In this document: positions 8,460 through 16,256 of the stretch, in pieces | How positions within the stretch are numbered: the first letter of the stretch is position 1 | Layout of the letters: every line of letters begins with the position of its first letter | Assembly: GCF_002419965.1 (NCBI RefSeq) | Contig: NZ_DIHC01000042.1 | Location: forward strand, 85,066 to 149,065 | DNA length: 64,000 nucleotides | Origin: Pseudomonas sp. UBA5706 | GTDB lineage: Bacteria > Pseudomonadota > Gammaproteobacteria > Pseudomonadales > Pseudomonadaceae | Direction of reading: 5' to 3' | Translations under genes and position numbers: made by a program | Notes under the pieces: model-generated | Database searches by the model: none | What the model saw: only the letters and a program-made list of their open reading frames with translations | Told to the model about the DNA's origin: nothing

Positions 8460-10163
8460 TCAATGGTCGTCAGCGCGAGCCAGGTCGAGGTGATAAGGAT
8501 GGAAGGCCTCAAGGGCCTTGCGGTGCGCAACGCTGACGATGGCGCTGTCGGGCAGCTGTTCTACCAGCGCTTGATAGAGCTTCGCTTCGGTGTCTGAGTC
8601 CAGCGCGCTGGTGGCCTCATCAAGGAAGATGAACTCGGGGCGATGCAGCAGCACGCGGCCGATGGCCAGCCGTTGCTGTTCGCCCCCCGACAGCACTTGC
8701 TGCCAGCGCTCGCTGCTCGACAAGGCATCGCGACGGCTGCCCAGGCAGCAGTCCTCGAGCACTTGCTGGCACTGGGCGTCGGTGAATAGCTCGGGGTCGG
8801 CGGGATAGCACAGCGCTGCTTTGAGGGTGCCTGCCGGGATATAGCTGCGCTGCGGCACAAACAGGCTGCGGTTGCGTTCGGGCAAGTTGATGTGGCCACT
8901 GCCGTAAGGCCATAGCCCGGCGCAGGCGCGCAGCAGGGTGCTCTTGCCAGAGCCAGAAGGGCCATGCACCAACCAGCGTTCACCGGCGCTGACCTGCCAT
9001 GCTTTCAGGTAGGTCAGTGGCTGATGATGCGGTGTATGCAAGGTCAAGGCGCTGCAGCGCAGCAGTGCGCATGGCGCAGTACTGAGGCTGATCCCTGGCA
9101 CTTGCTTATCAGCCTTGTCGATCGACCAGAGCAGGTCGCGCAAGCGGTTGGTCCAGGCCATCCACTGAGTGAAGTTCTGGTACGCCTGCTGGAAGAACGA
9201 CAGGCTCCCGACCAGCATGCCGTAAGCACCGATCAGGCGCACCATGTCGCCGTAGCTGATCTTGCCGCTTAATAACAACGGCAGTGCGAGCAAGGTTGGC
9301 AGCAGGCTAAAGACATGCGAGAACAGGCTCTGTCCGAGCATCGCCTTAAAGGTGCGCACCAGTATCTGCAGGGTATTGGCGCGTACTCGGCCAAACCGTT
9401 CCTGCAGGCGTTCAGCCTCGTGTCGGCCACCTTGATAAAACGCAATCTGCTCGGCATTTTCGCGCACTTGCATACCGGCGAATCGGAAATCGGCCTCCGC
9501 CGTTTGCTTATGGTTATTCAGCCCGATCAACTGTTTGCCCAGCCAATGGGTGACTGCCAGCTGGGCAAAGGAATAGCCGTAGGCGGCGAACACCATGTAG
9601 CCGGGGATGGCCACGTCGACGCCCTGTACGCTGAACGCCAGGGCGCCCGACAGCGACCAGAGTACGGCGGTGTAGGACACCGTGCTCACTACAACGCTGA
9701 CAATGTTGATGAACAAGCGCAGGGTGCTGTCGACGAACTCGCGGGTGTCTTCAGCGATACGCTGGTCGGCGTTGCTCAGCAGCCCGTCGCGCTCCAGCTG
9801 GTAGTAGGCCAGGTGCGCGGTCCAGCGCTGGATCAGGCGATGGGTCAGCCAGGTCCGCCAGCGCAGTTGCAGGTAGTCCTGGAGAATGGTCGAGGTGATG
9901 GGCAACAGCACCGTGATCAGGCCGTAACCGAACGTCAGCGCCAGCAATGGTTTAAGGGTTGACCAGTCCAGTTTGATCAGTGCGTCGGTGACTTTGCCGT
10001 GTACATCATTGAGGGCGATGTAGGCGTAAATGGTGGTGAAGCTGATGGTCAACACGACGGCCAGCATCGCCAGTGCTTTCCAGCGATCGGCGCTGCGCCA
10101 GTAAGGCAGTATCAACCCGGCAATGCTTGGGCGCTTTGCAGGGGAAGGGGTCTTGTCGCTCAC
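8460..10163 (-). CDS. SbmA/YddA-type peptide ABC transporter (membrane domain fused to ATPase)
   Basis: 567 aa. The N-terminal half is the SbmA/BacA-like membrane domain, with several helices from about residue 28 and the family segments LTHRLIQRWTAHLAYYQLE and NADQRIAEDTREFVDS. The C-terminal half is a nucleotide-binding domain: Walker A GPSGSGKST at about 397-405, signature LSGGEQQ near 488, Walker B FIFLDEATSALD, and the H-loop SVAHR. SbmA and BacA take up peptides into the cytoplasm; versions with a fused ATPase (YddA, Rv1819c) are ABC transporters. It is the first gene of the unit controlled by element B, 34 nt away, and lies 19 nt upstream of the thioredoxin fusion. Direction of transport is inferred to be inward from the SbmA kinship. 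Confidence 0.88.
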   Translation of the reverse strand: MSDKTPSPAKRPSIAGLILPYWRSADRWKALAMLAVVLTISFTTIYAYIALNDVHGKVTDALIKLDWSTLKPLLALTFGYGLITVLLPITSTILQDYLQLRWRTWLTHRLIQRWTAHLAYYQLERDGLLSNADQRIAEDTREFVDSTLRLFINIVSVVVSTVSYTAVLWSLSGALAFSVQGVDVAIPGYMVFAAYGYSFAQLAVTHWLGKQLIGLNNHKQTAEADFRFAGMQVRENAEQIAFYQGGRHEAERLQERFGRVRANTLQILVRTFKAMLGQSLFSHVFSLLPTLLALPLLLSGKISYGDMVRLIGAYGMLVGSLSFFQQAYQNFTQWMAWTNRLRDLLWSIDKADKQVPGISLSTAPCALLRCSALTLHTPHHQPLTYLKAWQVSAGERWLVHGPSGSGKSTLLRACAGLWPYGSGHINLPERNRSLFVPQRSYIPAGTLKAALCYPADPELFTDAQCQQVLEDCCLGSRRDALSSSERWQQVLSGGEQQRLAIGRVLLHRPEFIFLDEATSALDSDTEAKLYQALVEQLPDSAIVSVAHRKALEAFHPYHLDLARADDH

Positions 10164-10197
10164 CGACGGTTATCCGCTTTAGATGATTTGCCCTATT

Positions 10198-10226
10198 TGT
10201 GCAATCAGCCGGGGAAAGTGACAGTG
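10198..10226 (-). promoter_or_regulatory. Shared 29-bp element B, candidate ECF sigma promoter
   Basis: The minus-strand reading starts CACTGTCACTTT and ends TTGCACA, 34 nt before the ABC transporter ATG. It sits in the 73-nt gap between the sigma-factor stop (10237) and the transporter. That position makes the transporter-thioredoxin-TldE-TldD genes a separately initiated unit in the same regulon. Confidence 0.75.
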
Positions 10227-10236
10227 CTGTAGAAGA

Positions 10237-10764
10237 TTATTTTCCGTCGGGATGGGCAACGCTGCGACATTGCGCCAAGCCCTTGGCCACATACTGACGG
10301 ACCATGCTGGCGGAGACGCCCAGGCGTTGGCCGATTTCGGCATACGTCAGGCCCTCGAGCTGGCTGAGGTAGAAGGCCTGTCGAGCCCTGTCGGAGAGCC
10401 CCTGAAGGGCGGCCTCAACCGCATCCAGTTCGCCGAGCAGCAGTTGCCTTCGCTCCGGTGAATCGGCCTGGCGATCAGGGCGTTGTGCCAGATGGTAAAG
10501 GTGCGAGCGTTCCTGGTCACGGCGGCGACGGACTTCATAAACCACGCGGCTGGCGATGGTCATCAGCATCGCCCGGGGTTCACGCACCTCGTCAAGATGA
10601 GGCAAGGCGGCGAGTTGGGTGAAGGTTTCACTGGCAACGTCTTCGGCGTTTTCGCCGCAGCCCAAGCGATAACGCAGCTTGTGCGTCAACCATTGGTAGT
10701 CGCTGCGAAACACATCATCAAGCAGTTCTGACGTGTCCATTACTTGTTCAGCCATGCCTGCCAT
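10237..10764 (-). CDS. ECF sigma factor, FecI-like
   Basis: About 175 aa from ATG 10764; an in-frame TTG at 10797 and ATG codons at 10755 and 10740 are alternatives, and none has a strong ribosome binding site. Region 2 is visible (DYQWLTHKLRYRLGCGENAEDVASETF), as is region 4 with its helix-turn-helix (LEGLTYAEIGQRLGVSASMVRQYV). Length and layout fit iron-starvation sigma factors of the FecI/PvdS group. These usually sit next to a FecR anti-sigma gene and a receptor; here no FecR is visible. Three copies of one promoter-like element lie in front of the three units of the block, including its own, which suggests autoregulation. Confidence 0.88.
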   Translation of the reverse strand: MAGMAEQVMDTSELLDDVFRSDYQWLTHKLRYRLGCGENAEDVASETFTQLAALPHLDEVREPRAMLMTIASRVVYEVRRRRDQERSHLYHLAQRPDRQADSPERRQLLLGELDAVEAALQGLSDRARQAFYLSQLEGLTYAEIGQRLGVSASMVRQYVAKGLAQCRSVAHPDGK

Positions 10765-10881
10765 ACCCGCGCTCAGGTGAAGTTTCCAAGGCGTCAATGC
10801 AAGAGCGAGGCCAGAGCCGGTATCGTCTGCGATAAGCGCCGAACAGCCTGCACATCAGGCCGCGGCGCACAGTAACAAGCG

Positions 10882-10906
10882 AAATCATATTGTAGAAATA
10901 TCATTT
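10882..10906. promoter_or_regulatory. AT-rich inverted repeat, candidate repressor operator upstream of the sigma gene
   Basis: AAATCATATT and AATATCATTT flank a 5-nt spacer, with one mismatch between arms, in an otherwise GC-rich 170-nt gap about 120 nt before the sigma start. The half-sites resemble those of Fur-type operators (AATGATA), but the full 19-bp Fur consensus is not met. It could give the sigma factor a second input besides its own element. The regulator is unidentified. Confidence 0.35.
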
Positions 10907-10933
10907 GGTTAGGCCGATATAACAGCCTGAACG

Positions 10934-11866
10934 TCACACCGAAGAAGCTGTGCCTGCGGCTTCTAGCTGAGCCACCAGCATGGCTCGCAGTCGCGCATTG
11001 ATGGACGTGAATGCACTGTCTGCGTTCTGGAAGAAATGTTGCTCCTTGGCGATGTAGTCGAGGTCCTTGGGCAGTTGCGCCCATTCCTCTTGAGCAACAC
11101 GCAGGGTGGCGTCGTTGAACTTGCCGCCGGGCTCCTGTTTCTCGCGCTCGGTGAACCACTGGAACAGTTCGACTTCCTTGGCGAAATCGGCTGCCTTCCA
11201 GCCGAAGGCGAACTGCGCGACCATGAACTTGCTATGCACCCCGGCACCCACCGTGAGGTTGAGCCAGGTGCTGAACTCGCTCGACGATGGGGGCGGGCAG
11301 AGGCTCTGGAATATTTCCAGCAGACTGTTCTGGACTGTACGCAGCGCCACGCCCGGTTGGGTCAGGGCCTTGGCCCGGGCAGCAAGAGGTTGCCAGTCAA
11401 CCGCGCGCGGCTCCGACAGCCATTGCTCGCAGGCGTACAACCAGTCCAGGCGAAGCTGATCGACCTCGGGGTCATCGATCAACTCTGGCCAGCGGTTGGC
11501 CGGGTCGAGAAACCAGCCGTGCAGCACGCGCAACGCAACATGCTCGGTGTCGAGCCCCGGGCGCAATGCGGCGGCGATCTGATCGACCTCTGCCAGCGTT
11601 CGCACCGCCGCCCATTCCAGCATCAGCCCCAACGAATACGGCAGGCCGGTGATACGCTCGAAAACCTGCGGGTCGGCGCTATGCACCAATGCCGCACTGG
11701 TAGTGCCTTTGCCAGCCCGCCAGTAGGGGCGACGGGACACTTCAAGATGACCGGCCCTGGCGTGCCAGCGCAGACGATTGAGCAGAAACTCGGCCAGTTG
11801 CGGATCGCCATGGAAGGCGTTCAAGGGCGTTTTCAACTCAGGGAAAGGGGGGGCTGCATCGGTCAT
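10934..11866 (-). CDS. Uncharacterised protein sharing the domain of the thioredoxin fusion
   Basis: 310 aa from ATG 11866, with GGAG 5 nt upstream. Most of its length aligns by eye with residues 122-416 of the thioredoxin fusion at 7190-8440 (shared AFHGDPQLAEFL, AALVHSADPQVFERITGLP, FLDPANRWPELIDDPEVDQLRLDW, and a late KEQHFFQNADSAFTSINARLRAML). It has no thioredoxin part, no signal peptide and no obvious catalytic motif; the sequence looks all-helical with many Trp and Leu. It lies between exbD (gap 189 nt) and the sigma gene (gap 169 nt), the place often held by an anti-sigma factor. A role as substrate-binding or regulatory partner is possible but unproven. Confidence 0.75.
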   Translation of the reverse strand: MTDAAPPFPELKTPLNAFHGDPQLAEFLLNRLRWHARAGHLEVSRRPYWRAGKGTTSAALVHSADPQVFERITGLPYSLGLMLEWAAVRTLAEVDQIAAALRPGLDTEHVALRVLHGWFLDPANRWPELIDDPEVDQLRLDWLYACEQWLSEPRAVDWQPLAARAKALTQPGVALRTVQNSLLEIFQSLCPPPSSSEFSTWLNLTVGAGVHSKFMVAQFAFGWKAADFAKEVELFQWFTEREKQEPGGKFNDATLRVAQEEWAQLPKDLDYIAKEQHFFQNADSAFTSINARLRAMLVAQLEAAGTASSV

Positions 11867-12055
11867 GGGCACTCCGTTTCGGATGACCGGATCATCGTGT
11901 CAGGTGGTCGGTGGCGACGGCGCAAAGGCCGCAGGCGGGGAGGATAGCACGGGAGTTTAAAGCTGACACAGGTGGCCATCAGCACCACGAAATTGCCTGA
12001 AAAATGGCCGGGCGATGGCGTTATCGCCGTGCCCTTCGTGGGCGATGACACCTGC

Positions 12056-12478
12056 TCAAGGCGGCGTCACCGCTTGGGTTACAAAGTCGATTTTGGACAG
12101 GCCGCCACCTTGCGCCGCGGTCAGCAAGTGGGCGACGCGGTCGTAGCGCACCTCCTTGTCGGCGTACACCCGTAAGGTCGGCGCCGGCAGCAATTGAGCA
12201 CTTTCGGCCACCCTTTGCTGAAGCTGCTGGTCGTCCAGAGGTTCCTTGTTCCAGAGGATGCTGCCATCGGCGGTGATTGAGATGTCCACCACAACGTCTT
12301 CTTGCACCGTGCTCTGAGTGTCGCCGCGTGGCAGATCGACTTTCACGGCATGGGTGATAACCGGCAGAGTGATGATGAAAATGATCAATAACACCAACAT
12401 CACATCGATCAACGGGGTCATATTTATATCGGTAACGAGGTCGTCGTCATTGTCAAAAGCAGAACCGGACATACTCAT
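12056..12478 (-). CDS. exbD: ExbD-like TonB accessory protein
   Basis: 140 aa, an inner-membrane protein. One N-terminal transmembrane helix contains the conserved acidic residue in DINMTPLIDVMLVLLIIFIITLPV, the hallmark proton-channel Asp of the ExbD/TolR family. A periplasmic domain follows (VDLPRGDTQ, WNKEPLDDQQLQQRV). It overlaps the upstream exbB stop by 4 nt (ATGA), so the two are translationally coupled. With ExbB and TonB it would energise the TonB receptor of this block. Confidence 0.9.
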   Translation of the reverse strand: MSMSGSAFDNDDDLVTDINMTPLIDVMLVLLIIFIITLPVITHAVKVDLPRGDTQSTVQEDVVVDISITADGSILWNKEPLDDQQLQQRVAESAQLLPAPTLRVYADKEVRYDRVAHLLTAAQGGGLSKIDFVTQAVTPP

Positions 12479-13230
12479 GACTTGACCGCGCCTCCCATGG
12501 CCGTGCGAGTCAACGGCTGGCTGTTTTCCGCAGCCTTGTGCAGTGACGTCTCACTGATGTCGACGCGGGCACCGGTGAGGAAGAACGCGTGCAGGTCATG
12601 GGCGAAACGGTTGAGTTGATGGATCACCGCCTTGTTGCGCCGGGCTAGCGCGTTATAGCCGAGCACTGCCGGGATAGCGACGAACAAGCCGAAGGCCGTC
12701 ATGATCAGCGACTCGCCGACGGGCCCGGCAACTTGTGCCAGCGACGCGTCGCCGCTGATACCAATCACCTTCAGCGCGTGGTAGATGCCCCACACCGTCC
12801 CGAACAAACCAACAAAGGGCGCGGTGCTGCCGATGGACGCAAGAATCGCCAGCCCCGATTGCATGCGGGCGACACGATCATCCAGCACGTCCTTGAGGCA
12901 GCGGGTCAGCCAGTCGCTGAGATCAAACTGGGTGTGCAACTCCGAACTACGCTGAAAGCGGTGCGAGTCGGCAGCGTGACCGGCGATGGACAACTCCACG
13001 AAAGGGTTGTCCTGTTGGGAGCCGAGGGCCTCGACACCCTCCTGAAAGCTGCTGGCATGCCAGAAACGGCTCCTCGCGCGCTGAGTCATGTTGCGCAAAC
13101 GCAGTAACTGAAAGGTCTTGACCACAATCACGCTCCAGGACAGCAACGACATGATCAGCAAGATCACGGCGATGCTGCGCGACACGCCATCGGCCTGGGC
13201 CCAGGCGTAACTCATACCTAATTCCTGCAT
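12475..13230 (-). CDS. exbB: ExbB-like proton channel protein
   Basis: 251 aa of the MotA/TolQ/ExbB family. Three transmembrane helices can be seen: residues about 18-38 (SIAVILLIMSLLSWSVIVV), about 130-155 (LAILASIGSTAPFVGLFGTVWGIYHAL) and about 175-200 (ESLIMTAFGLFVAIPAVLGYN). GSTAPFVGLFGTVWGI and TAFGLFVAIPA are diagnostic for the family. GAGG precedes ATG 13230 by 9 nt. It lies between tonB (27 nt) and exbD (4-nt overlap). Confidence 0.92.
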   Translation of the reverse strand: MQELGMSYAWAQADGVSRSIAVILLIMSLLSWSVIVVKTFQLLRLRNMTQRARSRFWHASSFQEGVEALGSQQDNPFVELSIAGHAADSHRFQRSSELHTQFDLSDWLTRCLKDVLDDRVARMQSGLAILASIGSTAPFVGLFGTVWGIYHALKVIGISGDASLAQVAGPVGESLIMTAFGLFVAIPAVLGYNALARRNKAVIHQLNRFAHDLHAFFLTGARVDISETSLHKAAENSQPLTRTAMGGAVKS

Positions 13231-13257
13231 CTTCGATTACCTCTGAAACAGTGAGTG

Positions 13258-14082
13258 CTAGCGGGTTAGACGGAAACTGACCGGTTGCAGCGCGCGCACA
13301 GCCACGGCATGGCCATTTTCGATGTAAGGCGCACAGGACGCGCCCAGCACAGCCTGCCGCGCCGCCGCATCGAGATCGGCATTGCCGGCGCTACGGGCAA
13401 TCTCGGCTTGATCGATCTTGCCCTGAGCATTAACCACCAGCCGGATCAACGTCTCGCCTTCGACTTTCAGGCGCTTGGCCTTGCGCGGGTACTCGGGGGC
13501 CGGAACCCGGCAACCAATACTGCTGAGGTCCTTCGGCGCGGCTGCGGGCAATTGCAAAGTTTTTCCCGGACTCTCGGCGGGCGGGGCAGTGATCGGCGCA
13601 GCAGGGGCATCCGAGGCCGCGGGCGGCGGAGCCGGAGGTTGCATCGGCGCCGGCGTGTGAGGCGGGGCCGGCGCACGCGGTGGCTTGGCTGGCCTGGGAG
13701 GTTTCGGCACAGCCGGTTTTGTCGGTGTCGGCGGCGGGGCAGTTACTGTGCGCTCGGCGGCTTCACTGGTCATGACCGCCGGTGCTGGCGGCGCAGGCTC
13801 CACTGGCAAAGCCTCAGTCACAGGCGCCGGTTTCACAGCGGGAGCCGCAATCATCGTCACCCGCACACTGGCTGGTGCCGCAGGAGCACTGACTAGATCA
13901 AGTCGCTTGCTCGGGCTGCTCGTGAGCAAGGCCAATATGAGCAGTCCATGAACGGCCAGTACCGCCAGACTGCCCACTAACCAGAGTCGGAGGTGGTGAG
14001 GCTTGGGCTTGGCACGGTGCGTTTGTGCAACCCAGGGCGATGGCGCTGAATGATTGCCCAAACGAACTTTCAGGCTGGTCAT
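13258..14082 (-). CDS. tonB: TonB energy-transducing protein
   Basis: 274 aa. A single N-terminal membrane anchor (LWLVGSLAVLAVHGLLILALL, about residues 33-53) is followed by a long Pro/Ala/Lys-rich spacer (about 85-185) spanning the periplasm. The C-terminal TonB domain follows (YPRKAKRLKVEGETLIRLVVNA ... GASCAPYIENG). The gene opens the tonB-exbB-exbD-(10934-11866)-sigma unit, and element C lies 49 nt before its ATG. Pseudomonas genomes carry several tonB genes; linkage suggests this one serves the receptor at 1844-4234. Confidence 0.9.
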   Translation of the reverse strand: MTSLKVRLGNHSAPSPWVAQTHRAKPKPHHLRLWLVGSLAVLAVHGLLILALLTSSPSKRLDLVSAPAAPASVRVTMIAAPAVKPAPVTEALPVEPAPPAPAVMTSEAAERTVTAPPPTPTKPAVPKPPRPAKPPRAPAPPHTPAPMQPPAPPPAASDAPAAPITAPPAESPGKTLQLPAAAPKDLSSIGCRVPAPEYPRKAKRLKVEGETLIRLVVNAQGKIDQAEIARSAGNADLDAAARQAVLGASCAPYIENGHAVAVRALQPVSFRLTR

Positions 14083-14131
14083 GTTGGATTCTCATACAGG
14101 GGCTGGCCGACGAGGGTCGTTTATAGAGCTA

Positions 14132-14160
14132 TGTGCAACGAGCGGCGAAAAGTGACAGTG
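14132..14160 (-). promoter_or_regulatory. Shared 29-bp element C, candidate ECF sigma promoter
   Basis: The minus-strand reading starts CACTGTCACTTT and ends TTGCACA, 49 nt before the tonB ATG. It differs from elements A and B only in the variable middle and at two positions beside the TTGCACA block. Because the sigma gene is the last gene of this unit, the element would provide positive autoregulation. Confidence 0.75.
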
Positions 14161-14571
14161 GATACTGTGATTTTTTCTGGGGTGAGATGCGATCATCCAT
14201 GCATTGGCTCAGCTTGTAGACGACGCTGGAAATGATGGCATTTACTGGGAGCCACCCCACGCTGATACTTAATTTCAAGTGAATACTGCCGGTCTTTCCG
14301 AGTGGGATATCAAGAAAGGGTCTACCTGGCTTGTGTTCTTGACCCTAACCGTGGATGGGGTAGCGATAGACCAGGACAGCGACTGACGAAAAGTTCGAGG
14401 GAAAAGTGCGTACGGCACGCCGTTGGGGTTATACCGACGCCGATGCGTATCGAGGCATGCGCCCAGGTTCGAAGCTGGTTCTGATTTTGAATGCCTCGGT
14501 TCCCTCAACAGATTAAGCGTATTCAGCCGCCCACAAATTGACATGATTTACCACCCATCAGGAGGTGCGGC
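14161..14571. other. Stretch without a called gene; possible decayed reading frames
   Basis: Plus-strand fragments such as WDIKKGSTWLVFLTLTVDG (near 14300) and RRWGYTDADAYRGMRPGSKLVLIL (near 14405-14500) look protein-like but lie in different frames with stops between them. They may be traces of a lost gene. No hairpin terminator or RNA gene was recognised. Confidence 0.3.
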
Positions 14572-15078
14572 TTGAACGACCTAACCATTCGAAACGCGTT
14601 GATCGCTGACGCGATTGTGCTATGCGACGCTGAGCGCGAAACCGCTCGGACACCTGGGCTGCTGATATCCCGCCCGAGTGAATTCAGCTGTAAATCCTTT
14701 GAGGAAAAAATCGACGTATTAGGTCGTGAGGGTTTTTACGTGGTGGCCGAGCGAGGTGGCTTGGTGGTCGGTCATGCTCTGCTGGAGCCGTATAGGCTTG
14801 AGGCACTGGCCCACGTATATAGTCTGACTATCGTTGTGCATCCCAATAACCTCGGGCGAGGTGTGGGTGACGCACTGATGACCGCGCTTCTGAAATGGGC
14901 CCAAGCCCGGCCCGGCCTGCTTAAGATCGAGCTACGCGTGCGTGAAACCAATTTACGGGCCCGGCGCCTGTACGCAAAATTTGGCTTTATTGAGGAAGGA
15001 CGCTTGGCAAAGCGAATCCTGCTGCCCGACGGCACTTTCATTGCCGATATCACTATGGCCTGGTTTGCAATTAATTAA
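14572..15078 (+). CDS. GNAT-family N-acetyltransferase
   Basis: 168 aa starting at TTG 14572, supported by a perfect GGAGG 6 nt upstream. The GNAT core shows the acetyl-CoA loop VVHPNNLGRGVGDALM (R/Q-x-x-G-x-G/A type) at about residues 84-105 and the C-terminal RVRETNLRARRLYAKFGFIEEGRLAKRI, typical of the RimI/RimL-like branch. Acceptor unknown; the LAKR and LPDG...ADITMAWF ending resembles amino-acid or small-molecule acetyltransferases. Monocistronic, as no gene lies close by on this strand. Confidence 0.85.
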   Translation: MNDLTIRNALIADAIVLCDAERETARTPGLLISRPSEFSCKSFEEKIDVLGREGFYVVAERGGLVVGHALLEPYRLEALAHVYSLTIVVHPNNLGRGVGDALMTALLKWAQARPGLLKIELRVRETNLRARRLYAKFGFIEEGRLAKRILLPDGTFIADITMAWFAIN

Positions 15079-15138
15079 AGTGTTCCGAGCAATGTGTGTT
15101 AACCGGAAGCTTGCTGATGAGCCTGCCGGGTTACATGA

Positions 15139-15522
15139 TCAGGCTACTGGGATGGATAAGGTCGATGAGGGCAGGCGTGACGCCAGACGCGTGAAGTCGC
15201 CGTCGCTGGACTCCAGGCAAAATCCGCCGAAGCGATGCGTGTACAGCGAGTCCATCGCGTCGATGATCAATGAGCTGTCGGTGGCATTCTTGCCCTTGGT
15301 ATAGGCGAATTGCTGGATAGGCTGGATAGAGTGATCGAGGAGGATTTTTTTCCAGCCACCGAGCTGTGGGCCAGTCCAGTCGCCGTAAATCCGCTTGACG
15401 CTGGCGACGCCATACTTGGCGATCTCTTCGAACAAGCCTTCCACGATCGCGGCAGGGGCGTTATCGGCATCGATCAATACGGCAAGGTGCTTTTGCGCGT
15501 TGCTGGGGATGTGAAGGGCCAG
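15139..15522 (-). pseudogene. Truncated NYN-domain (LabA/DUF88-like) protein
   Basis: The minus-strand frame holds a NYN/PIN-like nuclease core: HLAVLIDADNAPAAIVEGLF, GVASVKRIYGDWTGPQ, QQFAYTKGKNATDSSLIIDAMD and ESSDGDFTRLASR. The metal-binding aspartates are present. Family members continue after RLASR with a glycine-rich strand and often a LOTUS domain; here the frame runs into unrelated sequence and stops within about 15 residues. At the 5' end there is no ATG: an in-frame stop lies just upstream and the only well-placed codon is CTG at 15522, with AAGGA 6 nt before it. I therefore treat it as broken at the C-terminus and perhaps also at the start codon. Confidence 0.6.
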
Positions 15523-15663
15523 AGCTTGTCCTTGGTGAAAACATCACCCTGACCTGCAAAGTTTCCGCTCACACCGGCGTTAGGGCTTCATTCGTCCCTT
15601 GGCTTTACGACCGGCGGCGTCCCGGGCAGTATTCAGCGCTTTGGAATGTTTCAGGAGAACCTT

Positions 15664-16158
15664 GTGACCACCTCCCAGATCAGCATCGACCGTTATGCGC
15701 CGGGTGACGAAAAAGGCATTGTGCAATTGATCGTTCCCATTCAGCGCGAGGAGTTCGGGATTGCCATCGCCGCTGAGGATCAACCCGACCTGATGCAGGT
15801 CCAGTCGTTCTACCAGACTGGCCACGGCGATTTCTGGCTGGCGCGCAAGGACGGCGCTGTGATTGGAACGATTGGCTTGAAGGATATCGGCGGTGGCGAC
15901 GCTGCGCTGCGCAAGATGTTCGTGGCCGCCGCCTGGCGAGGCCGCGAATTTGGCGTAGCCAGGCAATTGCTTGAGTGCTTGATCGAGGCTGCGAGAACCC
16001 GTGGGGTGCGCAGGATTTATCTGGGGACCACGGCGAAGTTTCTCGCTGCACACCGTTTCTATGAAAAGCATGGCTTTGAGCTGATCGATCAACGGGATCT
16101 GCCTGAAAGCTTTCCGTTGATGGTGGTCGACACTCGTTTCTATGCGTTGACGCTGTGA
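15664..16158 (+). CDS. GNAT-family N-acetyltransferase
   Basis: 164 aa from GTG 15664, with GGAG 6 nt upstream; an in-frame ATG at 15646 lacks a site. The fold is recognisable from DFWLARKDGAVIGTIGLKDIGGGDAALRKMFV, the acetyl-CoA loop WRGREFGVARQLLE (about residues 95-108), and RIYLGTTAKFLAAHRFYEKHGFELI. The last segment is typical of small MarR-associated or phosphinothricin-like acetyltransferases. Substrate unknown. Confidence 0.88.
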   Translation: MTTSQISIDRYAPGDEKGIVQLIVPIQREEFGIAIAAEDQPDLMQVQSFYQTGHGDFWLARKDGAVIGTIGLKDIGGGDAALRKMFVAAAWRGREFGVARQLLECLIEAARTRGVRRIYLGTTAKFLAAHRFYEKHGFELIDQRDLPESFPLMVVDTRFYALTL

Positions 16159-16256
16159 AATTCCGGATGCTCGGTCGCGGTGAATCCCCCTTGCCTCCGG
16201 CGGTCTGTAGCTTGGGCGCTTTTTAACTATCTGGTCAGGTGCCCCTGGAGGCGATC

